DNA of 64,000 bases from Apostichopus japonicus (lineage: Eukaryota; Echinodermata; Holothuroidea; Aspidochirotida; Stichopodidae): the NCBI RefSeq assembly GCF_037975245.1, contig NC_092580.1:3510501-3574500 (forward strand), written 5' to 3'. The position numbers and the translations under genes are program-made. Each line of letters starts with the position of its first letter. Position 1 is the stretch's first letter. Under the pieces are notes generated by a model that was not told where the DNA came from, searched no databases, and was given only the letters and a program-made list of their open reading frames with translations. Positions 11,701-21,187 of this stretch are shown here, one piece after another.

Positions 11701-13809
11701 AGTTGTGTGATTGAAGACCTCACTGTTCCATTCAGCAGGTTTTCCATTATTTTGTTAAGATCTTCTTCCAGCAAGGTGACATTAATAAAATGCTAAGGCT
11801 GTGAAAATCTAACAATGGACTTTAATGGAGTTTAATTCTGTAACTCTTCTAAAACTTTTCTCTTTTCCGAACTTGCCATGTGGCTATAAAAAAAAAACAA
11901 TTCCCTCAAGTCAGCCAGAGTGTTTCTTATCAGGAACTAGAGTTGCTTCAGCTTCCAAAATCTTTGTCAACAGCCCATACACGGTGAACAAAATATCAAA
12001 CAAGCAATTTAAGATTCTGCATTTCAGTGGGAGTATTGTCATCAAATTTAGTTGCTAAAACATTTGCTTCATATTTCACAAGAGCTTTCCTGGATGTTCT
12101 GACCATCTGACATTCTAAAAAATCGATCGATTGATTGATTGATGGATTAGCATAATGTCTTGGGGAGGCAAAAAGACTGGAAATTGTCAGTCATTTTCTC
12201 GTAACATGAGTAGACCTGCAAATATTAGTAACAGCGCATCACATCAAACTGCATGCGGTTGTAACACTGTGAATGCTTTTCGAGCAGCCACAACTGAAAA
12301 AAAAAATGGGTAAACTAAAGTTTATACCAGATTTCTGAATTCAAATGCAATATTGTTTTTTCATTCTGTTAAAGCTTACAAATAACACACCTTAGTTACC
12401 AGCTGTCCATGTCACTGGGTTTGGGAACACAAATGTCTCCCATCTTGTATTCAATCCTCCATAACCAATAACATTATTTTATTATTTTATAAATGGACGA
12501 AGGATGCTAAAGAAACAAGGAATAAGAGTAAAGATTGCTGATGTTACATTCTACAATCACTTTGCTTTGAGGTAGACTGCAATGATCTTTTATAATTACT
12601 GTGGTCTTGACAACTAAATCTCAACCTTATCTTAACATTTCAGAAACTGCAGAGGAGGAAAGTTCACCCGTGTGTCAATGCTCAATGTAAGTACATATAT
12701 TATTCAGGCAGATTTTATTGGCTTCTCCGCCTGCGATGTGCTTTGTTTTGCATATCAATGCTGCATATCGGAGGAAAATATTGCTCAGACCGGCATGTGA
12801 TTAATTTGTCAAGTTCTAAGATATTGTGTCGTTGGACTGAGAGGTGTAGGTCATGCATGATTTGCTTTGGCGCCTTCTCACAGGAACAGCGAAACATCTG
12901 GGGAATTACATCCTTGTCAGCTTGTCGCAAACCGAAAACGGAGATGTCTGCGAGTTCAAACATTTTGAGACTTGCTGCATTTGGAAATGATGTAATGTTG
13001 GATAAATAGTATTTAAATAAAAGGCAAACGTTGATTTGGCGAGCAAGGAGTCTTGTAGAATGGCTGGTAGATCAATGTAGTAACCACTGTTTATTAATAA
13101 TTTCCGACTACTACTGTAGTATAGTTAAGGTTTTCACAGTATGTATATATAGTTCAGGATATTATCGCTAGGTAAGATATTACTTGCGTTTATAACATAA
13201 ATAGTCACCGATTAGCAATATTAATTACAGACTATCTTATAGTTTCACACTCATTATACTTTTAAGGAAATACATATCTCGTGGCAATATAAAACAATTA
13301 TGTCATACTTGTGCCAATTAGGCATTGAAACAAACCGGGGAAAGTTTGGGTCTATCACCTATATAGTATAAATATTCATTATTTAAAGCTTTTAGCTTTT
13401 TTCAGCTTTATACTATTGGTTTATTTCCTATCAGGATTCCTGCTTTCAAAGTTGCTCTCAAAGATTCCTGCTCTCAAGTGACTAGCTTCAGCTAGTTATC
13501 TGTAATTCTGCTTCAGGGAACTCAAACCATATCTTTTTTTTTGTTGACCCATTTGATTGTCTGCTGAGGACTACATTGGGGGGTTGGGGTGGGGTTGGGA
13601 GTATTTAATGTTAGTAGTAGTTATGGGTATGTTGTTTAAGTAACAAGATATGTCAGAGGCCATCTTACCTGATCAGTACATATATACCCCACAGAGACTT
13701 CTAGCTGTGTAACAGTTTTTTATCTCTCTCTCATTTGTTCAAACAGGTAAGAGAAAAGAAAGAGGGAACCCTTCTCTTAAGAGGCGAGGAGAGAAAGTGG
13801 ATTAACTGA
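5221..13809 (+). CDS. MCM10 (minichromosome maintenance protein 10 homologue), 3' portion, six exons
   Basis: MCM10 is a nuclear replication factor that binds DNA, DNA polymerase alpha and the CMG helicase, and helps start and stabilise forks. Six exons (5221-5748, 6783-6904, 7562-7675, 11468-11616, 12644-12686, 13747-13809) join with consistent phases 1, 0, 0, 2, 0 and encode about 338 residues. In order they give an 'AADLLKEHQKK' segment matching the MCM10 linker, a charged lysine-rich region, a basic stretch (PTKKRRK), an acidic/coiled-coil helix (LEAELEEKYFNEMEQKEK), and the C-terminal zinc domain. All eight expected ligands are present: CX2C...C...H, then KCX2C...HCX2C. The tail GTLLLRGEE matches the family C-terminus. 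The N-terminal OB fold and internal zinc finger are not visible, so the gene is incomplete in this annotation. All exon boundaries are GT/AG. Family identity is clear; exon edges are by eye. Confidence 0.93.
6660..6752. repeat. Extreme A/T tract with self-complementary arms inside an MCM10 intron
   Basis: Runs of T followed by alternating blocks of A and T (aatttaaaatttaaatt, then aaaattttaaataaataaaa) make an almost pure A/T segment about 30 bp before the next MCM10 exon. Several parts are palindromic. It could simply be a low-complexity intron tract, and no protein-binding role can be claimed. Confidence 0.7.
6783..6904 (+). CDS. MCM10 exon: basic and acidic linker before the coiled coil
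   Basis: The acceptor is ctcattcag (ending 6782) and the donor gtaata follows 6904. The first two bases complete a GAG codon with the last base of the previous exon, and the exon ends in phase 0. It encodes ENVEEEQPTKKRRK, a likely nuclear-localisation-type basic cluster, then VVLGEVIDIDSEEMKEIIAG and KSEFKRQ. The acidic 'EEMKEIIAGKS' part corresponds to the 'EEFQKILKAKS' segment in vertebrate MCM10. Confidence 0.88.
7562..7675 (+). CDS. MCM10 exon: coiled-coil helix and first zinc ligands
   Basis: The acceptor is attccag (ending 7561) and a gttagt donor follows 7675. The exon holds 38 whole codons and reads LEAELEEKYFNEMEQKEKLE, then LKMDSIMEKEVKVVSCQQ. The first part is the helix preceding the C-terminal domain. 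'VVSC' supplies the first cysteine of the CX2C pair, with the second in the next exon. The donor has GTTAGT rather than GTAAGT, which is acceptable. Confidence 0.9.
7680..7990. repeat. CT-rich degenerate minisatellite in an MCM10 intron
   Basis: Repeated variants of 'tctctctccagattatctttagtcatcctcaagtattcctct' and 'ctagtctctc' fill this stretch immediately after the exon. They form an imperfect array of units of about 75 bp with CT-rich filler. Pyrimidine richness on the + strand starts directly after the donor site. Confidence 0.75.
8362..8745 (-). repeat. tRNA-derived SINE, near full length
   Basis: The minus strand begins with a tRNA-like head: an A box in GTGGTCAAGTGGTTAAGGC (about 8722-8740) and a B box GGTTCGAGCCC (about 8682-8692), with tRNA-like spacing. 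A body of about 240 bp follows, ending in 'tgtgctatataaata' and a TAATAATAAAAATAATAA tail. Related 3' tails with 'gctatata' and ATT/TTA repeats occur at about 18066-18125, 42670-42740 and 46590-46650. This suggests that the SINE shares its tail with a LINE that mobilised it. Confidence 0.8.
9571..9583 (+). repeat. Poly-G tract (13 G)
   Basis: An uninterrupted run of 13 G inside the large MCM10 intron. Long G or C runs recur through the window, for example near 28623, 36378, 38556 and 59931. They are listed here as low-complexity sequence only. Confidence 0.85.
11468..11616 (+). CDS. MCM10 exon: core of the C-terminal zinc-binding domain
   Basis: The acceptor is ttccaattag (ending 11467) and a consensus gtaagt donor begins at 11617. 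The exon holds 49 codons plus two bases. It reads CNFTWFCPSSLCKVENHK, LKWHNAVQRFFKCEGC and TLRSIAFFRYPTRHC. This supplies the second Cys, the third Cys and the His of the CCCH site, then three cysteines of the four-cysteine ribbon. The 'HN.V.RFFKC' and 'H.WH' patterns are diagnostic of MCM10. The trailing AG completes an arginine codon with the first base of the next exon. Confidence 0.93.
12644..12686 (+). CDS. MCM10 exon: last zinc ligand (NC..)
   Basis: A 43-base exon with acceptor taacatttcag and donor gtaagt at 12687. It reads (R)NCRGGKFTRVSMLN. The NC supplies the fourth cysteine of the C-terminal ribbon. The usual aromatic 'LYKWERDGML' motif of vertebrate MCM10 appears here as 'GGKFTRVSML', so a tryptophan is replaced by phenylalanine. 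Confidence 0.88.
13747..13809 (+). CDS. MCM10 terminal exon
   Basis: The acceptor tttgttcaaacag ends at 13746. The exon reads VREKKEGTLLLRGEERKWIN and then TGA at 13807-13809. 'GTLLLRGEE' matches the conserved C-terminal 'GGETLLPRGEE' tail of MCM10. The terminal extension after it is shorter than in vertebrates. Confidence 0.88.
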   Translation, partial: VREKKEGTLLLRGEERKWIN

Positions 13810-13938
13810 TTGCCCAGAGCATCTAGAATGGATGTAGGAGAGAGATGAAAGTGTCCAGTTGGTCGGTTTAGAATGGGAGACTTTTACACCTGCTGTTATT
13901 TCACCATCGGAAACGTGCAAAAAAACAAAATTGTTGAG

Positions 13939-13944
13939 AATAAA
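13939..13944 (+). terminator. Candidate polyadenylation signal of MCM10
   Basis: An AATAAA hexamer lies 130 bases after the MCM10 stop codon, in 'gagaataaaacag'. The distance and strand suit a short 3' UTR. The minisatellite begins about 210 bp further on. Other AATAAA-like hexamers occur in this AT-rich DNA, so this is only the first plausible one. Confidence 0.5.
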
Positions 13945-14154
13945 ACAGAATTATGGGAACTATTACATTGATACATGGGCAATTGGCAATGCAAGCTAAC
14001 TGAATAGGTATCTGTTAATATTACCTACAAGCTATTTTTCCAAACGTTGCATTTTCTATATTTTGTAAATTCTTTGTATTCAAGATGTGTTGAGCAATCA
14101 TATTGTTAATGACACGATATGTAATATACAATATAGTACATTATTTTTCATATC

Positions 14155-15196
14155 GAGATAGTATCATTGACATGATAGTAAGTCAATTAAAGTATCATTG
14201 ACATGAGTAGGTCAATGATAGTATCATTGACATGATAGTAAATCAATGTAGTATCATTGACATGATAGTAAGTCAATGTAGTATCATTGACATGATAGTA
14301 AGTCAATTATAGTATCATTGACATGATAGTAAATCAATGTAGTATCATTAACATGATAGTAAATCAATGTAGTATCATTGACATGATAGTAAGTCAATGA
14401 TAGTATCATTGACATGATAGTAAGTCAATGATAGTATCATTGACATGATAGTAAATCAATGTAGTATCATTGACATGATAGTAAGTCAATGATAGTATCA
14501 TTGACATGATAGTAAGTCAATGATACTACATTGACATGATAGTAAGTCAATTATAGTATCATTGACATGATAGTAAGTCAATGATAGTATCATTGACATG
14601 ATAGTAAGTCAATGATAGTATCATTGACATGATAGTAAATCAATGTAGTATCATTGACATGATAGTAAATCAATGTAGTATCATTGACATGATAGTAAGT
14701 CAATGATAGTATCATTGACATGATAGTAAGTCAATGATAGTATCATTGACATGATAGTAAATCAATGATAGTATCATTGACATGATAGTTAATCAATTTA
14801 TTATCATTGACATGATAGTAAGTCAATGATAGTATCATTGACATGATAGTAAATCAATGTAGTATCATTGACATGATAGTAAGTCAATGATAGTATCATT
14901 GACATGATAGTAAATCAATGTAGTATCATTGACATGATAGTAAATCAATGTAGTATCATTGACATGATAGTAAGTCAATGATAGTATCATTGACATGATA
15001 GTAAGTCAATGATAGTATCATTGACATGATAGTAAATCAATGATAGTATCATTGACATGATAGTTAATCAATTTATTATCATTGACATGGTAGTAAGTCA
15101 ATGATAGTATCATTGACATGATAGTAAGTCAATATAGTATCATTGACATGATATTAAACCAATGATAGTATCATTGACATGATAATAAATCAATGT
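14155..15196. repeat. Minisatellite, about 30-bp palindromic monomer, about 35 copies
   Basis: The array consists of monomers of about 29-31 bp built on 'gtatcattgacatgatagta' plus 'agtcaatgata' or 'aatcaatgta'. Adjacent monomers create near-palindromes such as GTCAATGATAgTATCATTGAC (odd central base). Monomer variants occur in an ordered pattern. The rare variant 'agttaatcaatttattatc' appears at about 14788 and about 15062, each preceded by the same order of variants, giving a higher-order period near 275 bp. No coding frame runs through it. It lies directly 3' of MCM10. Confidence 0.95.
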
Positions 15197-15954
15197 TAGT
15201 TTTATTTTCTAATTTCATGTTTTTTTTTTATCTTCTCATCAAGGACACATGTTTATTGAACTTGTTGAGCACACTAACCGTTCATCTCATATTCATATCA
15301 CAAACAACCCAAGCATAGATGAGAGACAGGGATTCTGTTATTGATATGAAAAATATGGGAATGCTAGAATTGTTTCCATGATTATTGCTGCTTCCAGCAT
15401 ATTCACCTAAATTTTTGGGGTGGGACTTTTTTTCAGAAGTATTAGATAAGTAGAGGTTTTAGATTCACAGCTTACACTGTTCCGATTTAAATAACTGTCT
15501 TGATGAAAGCAGAATTTTTTTCAGCCAAGACCAACGATTGAATACTGTCTAGGGTAAATAACAGTCTTTCTGTGGGGACTTCAGTGATTGAAGATCTAAT
15601 TAGATGGGTTGTTTTTAGCAAGTTTCCATCCATAAAATTGAAACGAAGTTGCTCTGACCGAACGAGTGGAGCTGTACATTCTCATGTCCAACAGATATGC
15701 AAGCAAACAAATATTACTGAAATATGGCTAAGAACATATCTACATAAGATTTCATTGCACACAGCACATAAAGCATTTTATTAAATACCGAACAAAAAAA
15801 GCATTGTGTTTAAAATAGGATCTCTTCACCATTGTATTAAATAAACTTTTCCACCCAAATTCAACTTCCATAATTCATTATTTTAAAAAATTCACATTAT
15901 TAAAATATGACAATACTTTTTTAATTAAACCATGCTTCAATGTATGCACCTAGG

Positions 15955-16110
15955 GACTATGATCATCACTATCATCATCAATCGTCACTATCACCACCTA
16001 TCATCACCAATCATCATTCACTATCATCACCTGGGGACTGTGATCATCACCTGGGGACTGTGATCATCACCTGGGGACTGTGATCATCACCTAGGGACTA
16101 TGATCATGTT
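15955..16110. repeat. ATC-rich tract and about 20-bp tandem repeat
   Basis: An 'atcatcactatcatcatcaatcg' microsatellite leads into four copies of 'ctggggactgtgatcatcac' (period 20-21 bp), the last with 'ctagggactatgatcat'. Simple expansion is the likely origin. Confidence 0.9.
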
Positions 16111-16163
16111 GAAAGCCATAAATTTAAGCCATACTGTAGATTAATTCAAATGTTGAGTTAAAT

Positions 16164-16301
16164 AGATAAGAATGTGTAAAAGTAAGTTGACCTGACGTTT
16201 CGATCCTAGCAGGAACTTCTTCAGAGGCTAAAAATAGCATCTGAAGAAGATCCTGCTAGGATGAAAACGTCAGGTCAACTTACTTTTACACATTCTTATC
16301 T
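16164..16301. repeat. Foldback (hairpin) element, about 62-bp arms
   Basis: The left arm (16164-16225) starts 'agataagaatgtgtaaaag' and contains 'ttgacctgacgttt' and 'cctagcagga'. The right arm (16240-16301) is its reverse complement with about three mismatches, separated by a loop of about 14 bp. The 'gacgttttcatcctagcagga...cttcttcaga' core resembles short foldback/MITE repeats. No coding capacity. The sequence 'cttatctaagaatg' just beyond the right arm partly repeats the end of the arm. Confidence 0.9.
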
Positions 16302-17389
16302 ATCTTATCTAAGAATGCTTTATAACCCAATTAGAACTGACAATATTTTGCACCACATAATCCCTTAAAATAGGCAACAAAAGAAATAAAAGCGCTGTGA
16401 TATATTACACATACATACATATTAATTATGTAGTGTTAAAAAACACACCTATGCCTAAATTATTAAACTTCTAAGTATGTCTAAGCATGGTATGTCAGCT
16501 ACATGTTTGAATTTTGAAAGGATATATATTTTTTATATGCCTTTGAAATTATGTATACGTTTCAACGATACATGTTTTAATAGGTTTTAACAGGTTCCAT
16601 TTCCTTGAGGCAGGATCCTGATAGCAAACGGAATAATAACAGGATATGATAATAATAAATAACAGGATATAATCAAGATATCACATTCCAGGTTTGATTT
16701 CATGTAGGTCATCTGCATATTAATTACTACTGGTAAAATATTAATATTACCAGAATTTTGCAAGTGTCGATGAAACGAAATTGTTTGTTACAGTCAAAGT
16801 TATACAGTAATAAAATGTAATGTAACTGTGATTCTTGATTCTAGTAATTCTTGTCAACATGAGCAGAAAAATAAAATACTTTGCAAAATTCTGGAAATGA
16901 CATTGAAAAGAAATGGTCTTGGTTTGATAGTCCCATTGTTGAACAGGCCTCATTTAAAATGATTCTTGGAACGGTAGTTCTCAAAATCACCTCTTACTCT
17001 ATTCGAGTACTTTGGCCGAGTACTCGGTTGATGTTAAAAATAATTAAGAGCATCACCCTGATTGACGGAGCAAACGAGACAAATGTGTCCTAAGGTCAAG
17101 TACAGAACAGATTACTTGACCATTAGAGGAACTACACCTCTGAAAAGTTGACGGCAGCCATTAGTGGAAGCGGTAAACCCTCTCACCCACTTAAAAGAGC
17201 AAAGGTCAAATCCTGTGACAGTGACCTAGAAAAGCCACTCATCTACAGTAAGAAATGGTTTGAGTTTGCGAGCTGACAAGGTTTTCAGACTGACCTCTGT
17301 TGGTTTCAACCTTTCCTTATAGGTATGGTGCATCCACATACTAAATACTAAAAGTTCATCCAACTTACAGTTTTTTGAGTTAAGGTGTC

Positions 17390-17530
17390 TATGAGGTTTT
17401 CAGTACGACCTTTGACCTGCACAGAAAATCAATAGGGTACTTCTTCTCAATTAAGTGCATCCATGTACTGCTATGTTTACAAGGTTTTCAACGACCTTCA
17501 ACCTCAACATCTTCCATGCACCTGCATGCA
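17390..17530 (+). repeat. Fragment of the TGACCT-rich dispersed repeat
   Basis: It contains 'cgacctttgacctgcacagaaaatcaatagggtacttcttctcaa', a chain of phrases also seen in the arrays at 21190-21960 and 48230-48680, followed by 'ctatgtttacaaggttttcaacgacctt'. It is a single diverged unit. Confidence 0.65.
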
Positions 17531-18065
17531 TTATATCAAGTTCACCATAAACTGTTTAAGTCTTTACAAGCCAATACATCACACACACCATCACCATTGG
17601 ATAGATTCCTAGTGCCTTTAGCAAGGAATCAAAGAAAATTCAAAGAAACTATTACATTACTACAACTGTTACTTCAGCAATACTTTCTCACATGTCTAAC
17701 AACAAGTGTAGAGGAACTTGCCTCTGGTCCATATAACTATCAGCATTTTTTGGTCTAACGAACAAACATTTCCTATTCATACTCTCGTGAAGTTAAGTTG
17801 AATACCAAATTTTTTTTGTGCAAGAAAAAAAGAAAAGCGAAAAAGAAGTAAGTTCAATGCAAAGAATGCCCACTGATTGCGAAGTATAAAGAAATATTCG
17901 CTTCAGCCTCTTTTATATAAATGCCTAGTAAATTAATGTACCCCATACATACAGTACTGAAATCAGCAATGGGTTAAGTCTTATGTTAGACATACTGCTT
18001 TAGCTAGAACCATCTATGCACAATGGATATTTAGCAAGCCACAGTGAGTCACATAACGTCTGTAA

Positions 18066-18130
18066 AAGCGCTTTGAGAACTATCGCTGGTATAAAACGCT
18101 ATATAACAAGCAAATATCATTATTAAATAT
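18066..18130 (+). repeat. 3' tail of a LINE/SINE family
   Basis: 'aaaagcgctttgagaact...aaaacgctatataacaagc' followed by an ATTATTAAATATTATT run is the same type of tail as at 46590-46650 and 42670-42740. Only the end of the element is recognisable. Confidence 0.55.
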
Positions 18131-18344
18131 TATTTCATTGACTTTAATACCTTGCATCTGTTGTTTTGGTCTCACCATGTAGTTAACAATGGCTCTATTA
18201 TATTATTTGCTTACATTGAACTCGTCTTATTATGATTACTTTTTAATTAACAGACTTTGGAGGCGCGCTCATACAGAGTTTTCTTTTGAAACTTCACAAA
18301 ATGCAATTAACAAGAATCTTGCATGCAGTAAATTGATAAATTGT

Positions 18345-18500
18345 ACCGTATACCATGTACAGTATAAAATATGTGCAGTATTGTGTGTAGCTAACTGTGT
18401 TTGATGTACTGCATGTACAGTGCTGTATGGAGGTAACTGTGTTTGAAGTACTCTACATGTACTGTATTGTGTGGAGTGTACTGTATGTACAAGTGTTTGA
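18345..18500. repeat. Imperfect tandem repeat rich in tgtac/gtaca
   Basis: About three diverged copies of a unit of roughly 60 bp, each containing 'tgtacagt..tgtgt.gagctaactgtgtttgaa.tac'. Because 'tgtaca' and 'gtactgtac' are self-complementary, each unit can pair with its neighbours. Confidence 0.65.
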
Positions 18501-19187
18501 AACTCCAATTAGCCAATTTTCATTTGAAGTGGTTTGGTTACTTGAAGAGGATCTTAACCTTTTCTGAAATCTCAATCACTGTTCCCAAGCAAAGAAAATG
18601 ACTAATGCTGTATCATGTAATATGCTGTCATTTGTGTGTTGAAAATGGTAATCTCCTACTTCCTAACGCCTCATGAATAACAAAATGTATACAAAATGTG
18701 TACTAGTTTTAGTTTGAATACATTGTAAAAACAGTGGAAAAGTTTCTCTCTACCCTAACAACTTTCAGACCCGGAGACAATCCCACTTTTTTTTTAATGA
18801 AATCAAATAATATACTTCATCATTCTGAGATTTACTGTATATGCTGAAAGACATTCTATTTGCACTGTGTATGTCATGTACATAGTTTGCTCAATATAGA
18901 AGGGTTAGTATATATATACAGTAGGTTCAGTATAAAAATTTGTCTCACAATGTTATGGCAAGGGCTACATTATTTTTCTCTCACGATTAAAAATTCATTC
19001 TTATTTAAATACCATTATTACCCTAATTGACTATTCTTAGGAAATTTTAATGCCCTGAATGATTGAACATGAGCTACAGCACACCTTGACTTTAAATAAC
19101 AAGGTTACATTCTATGAATCTTCAAAAGGCACGAATCATAAATATCACATGGAAGGAAACATACAGGATGCTAGAATATTAATACAA

Positions 19188-19870
19188 ATTATATATAATA
19201 GTAGAAAAATATGTTGTAGAAATATCATATGCAGAACCAAAGTGTGTGGTGGGAAAAAAAAAAATACCTTGTCAATAAACAAACACCATTTATAAAAAAA
19301 ATTATTTCCCAACGTGATAATTAAAACAATGGATTAAGAATAAATCTAGCAATACCATTGTTATTTGGGAGGTGTACCAAATCTTTTAATTAATGATTTC
19401 CTTATCATCTTTTTGTATATATATAGTACAAAAAAATGTTGTAGAAATATCGTAGGCAGAACCAAAGTTTGTGGTGGAAAAAAAAACTTGTGCATAAAGA
19501 AACATCTTTAAAAAAATATTTCCCAACATTATAATTAAAACAATGGATTAACAATAAATCTAGGAATACCATTTGTTATTTGGGAGGTGTACCAAATCAT
19601 TCAACCTATGATTTTCTTATCAGCTTTTTGTATATATATATAGTACAAAAAATATGTTTTAGAAATATCATATACAGCACCAAAGTGTGTGGTGGAAGAA
19701 AAAGACACCAACAAAAAACTTGTGAATAAAGAAAGTGGAAACATTTATAAAATACTATTTCCCAACATGATTATTAAAACAATGGATTAAGAATAAATCT
19801 AGGAATACCATTTGTTATTTGGGAGGTGCACCAAATCGTTGAACCATTGATTTTCTTATCATCTTTGTGT
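19188..19870. repeat. Three tandem units of about 215-240 bp at the 3' end of sulfotransferase copy 1
   Basis: The phrase 'ttatttgggaggtg.accaaatc' occurs at 19361, 19576 and 19815, and each unit also carries 'tgttgtagaaatatc', 'aaagtgtgtggtgg' and 'aacaatggattaa.aataaatcta'. The rightmost unit overlaps the last codons of the sulfotransferase gene (minus strand, ending ...RFGAPPK and stop). The two further units therefore carry decayed duplicates of the C-terminal codons plus the 3' UTR. Copy 2 has a single unit here (about 32045-32220). Confidence 0.85.
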
Positions 19871-21027
19871 AACCCATGTCTGCCCGTATCACACTTTTGC
19901 ACCATTCTGAATCGTTCTTTAAAGTTAGCAAGTCTTCACGTCGGTCTTGTTTGTTCCACTTGCTGGGGTTGACACATTCGTCGTAGACGGACTTGTTGAG
20001 GTCCCGAAAATGTTTGAGATCCGTTTGAAAAGAAGGGCCGTATAATGCTATCTTCTTCCACAAAGTGTTGTTGAAGTGATCGTACAGCAGCACGTCTCCG
20101 TGGCTCCACTGCCGTATTTTATCTCTCAAATCTCGGTCTTTGTCGTATCTGTGGCTTTTGCTCCGTATGCCACTCGATAAGTACACAATGTCTGTGTATT
20201 CCCAACACAACAATTTCTTCATTAGCAGTAGAGATTCGTCGAGGTACTCCGATATCAACACCAGGTCGAATTCGCCAGCCAGTTCTCTGATCTTTTGGTT
20301 GATTTTCTGGTCGTCCTCGTCGTACTTGTGGTCCAGCCCGAGATCGAACAACATCCCGTTGCGGCTGAGCTGCCACATGTGGTACTTGTGTTCTTTATAG
20401 TACTTCATCGGGTCGTCCATGAAGGTCTTCAGAGGGTTGGGTTCACGTCCAATCTTCATTCCGCTATACATTTCAAAATAGCCAAACGCGGATTCGACTT
20501 GGTCCTCGGGATTTCGTAATATGGTAATGAAGGTCGCATTTGGAACGACTGCGTCCATCTCTCCCCGACTGTAACGTGCGTGGTTCGTGAGAATATCGAA
20601 TGGCTTACCTTTCATCTTGGGAAACTTCATGAGGTTCCCACGCGAAAATTTGTACTGGAAGGACAGCACGTGGCCTCTGCCGACTGCAAAGGTAAGGTTG
20701 CGATAGTATCCATACCTCTCAAATACAGAGGCCATGGTAGTGCTGGCTGTCTTGTGCGTTTTTACAAATACAATTCTCTGAATCGGTGAGCATTTGGTGA
20801 TGGTTGTTGGCTGGGACTCCCTCATTGAAGTTGGCAAGAGCATGGTAATGGTTGAGGTGACACTAGCTGTCTTCTGAACCTGGACGGATGGACGGTGTTC
20901 TTGTGGGCCTGCAGCCACGGCATTGGATGATACATTAGATGTGGTGCCACCAATTACAATCCACGGAGTACTTTCTGCCCGATGGAAACTGCCGGTATCA
21001 CTGAACATCGCCATAGCAGGTGGATGT
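19815..21027 (-). CDS. Galactosylceramide sulfotransferase-like protein, copy 1 (main exon)
   Basis: Enzymes of the Gal3ST family transfer sulfate from PAPS to the 3-hydroxyl of galactose on glycolipids or glycans in the Golgi lumen. The exon starts after acceptor ctgcatcgtag (A at 21027). From the first internal ATG (21014) it encodes 399 residues. Residues 81-100 hold the 5'-phosphosulfate-binding loop (FVKTHKTASTTM). Residues about 163-180 hold the 3'-phosphate-binding motif (ITILRNPEDQVESAFGYF). Further family hallmarks are ILTNHARYS, SRNGMLFDLGLDHKYD, YLDESLLLMKKLLCWE and LLYDHFNNTLWKK. The usual family length is about 400-480. The exon start is in the same splice phase as copy 3, so an upstream exon with the membrane anchor is expected. 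None was recognised, so the true start is uncertain. Identity to the family is strong; the acceptor sugar is not predictable. Confidence 0.92.
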
Positions 21028-21187
21028 CTACGATGCAGGGAAGAAAAAAACAGCACCGATAACACAGAAGTTGCAGGTTGGTTTAATAATTGGAGGTGAA
21101 GTTAATAACAGCAACTGTCTCCACACACTCCACCAAAAACAATTGTACTCAATGTGATGCATACACACACCATGTAGGATAAGCATC

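Noticed and set aside
14155-15196. CRISPR-like array
   Set aside because: The array has no unique spacers; it is a head-to-tail minisatellite in a eukaryotic genome.
20119-20789. Several open frames on both strands inside sulfotransferase copy 1
   Set aside because: They are shadows of the 399-codon minus-strand frame, and the same frames recur in copies 2 and 3 only because the sequence is shared.
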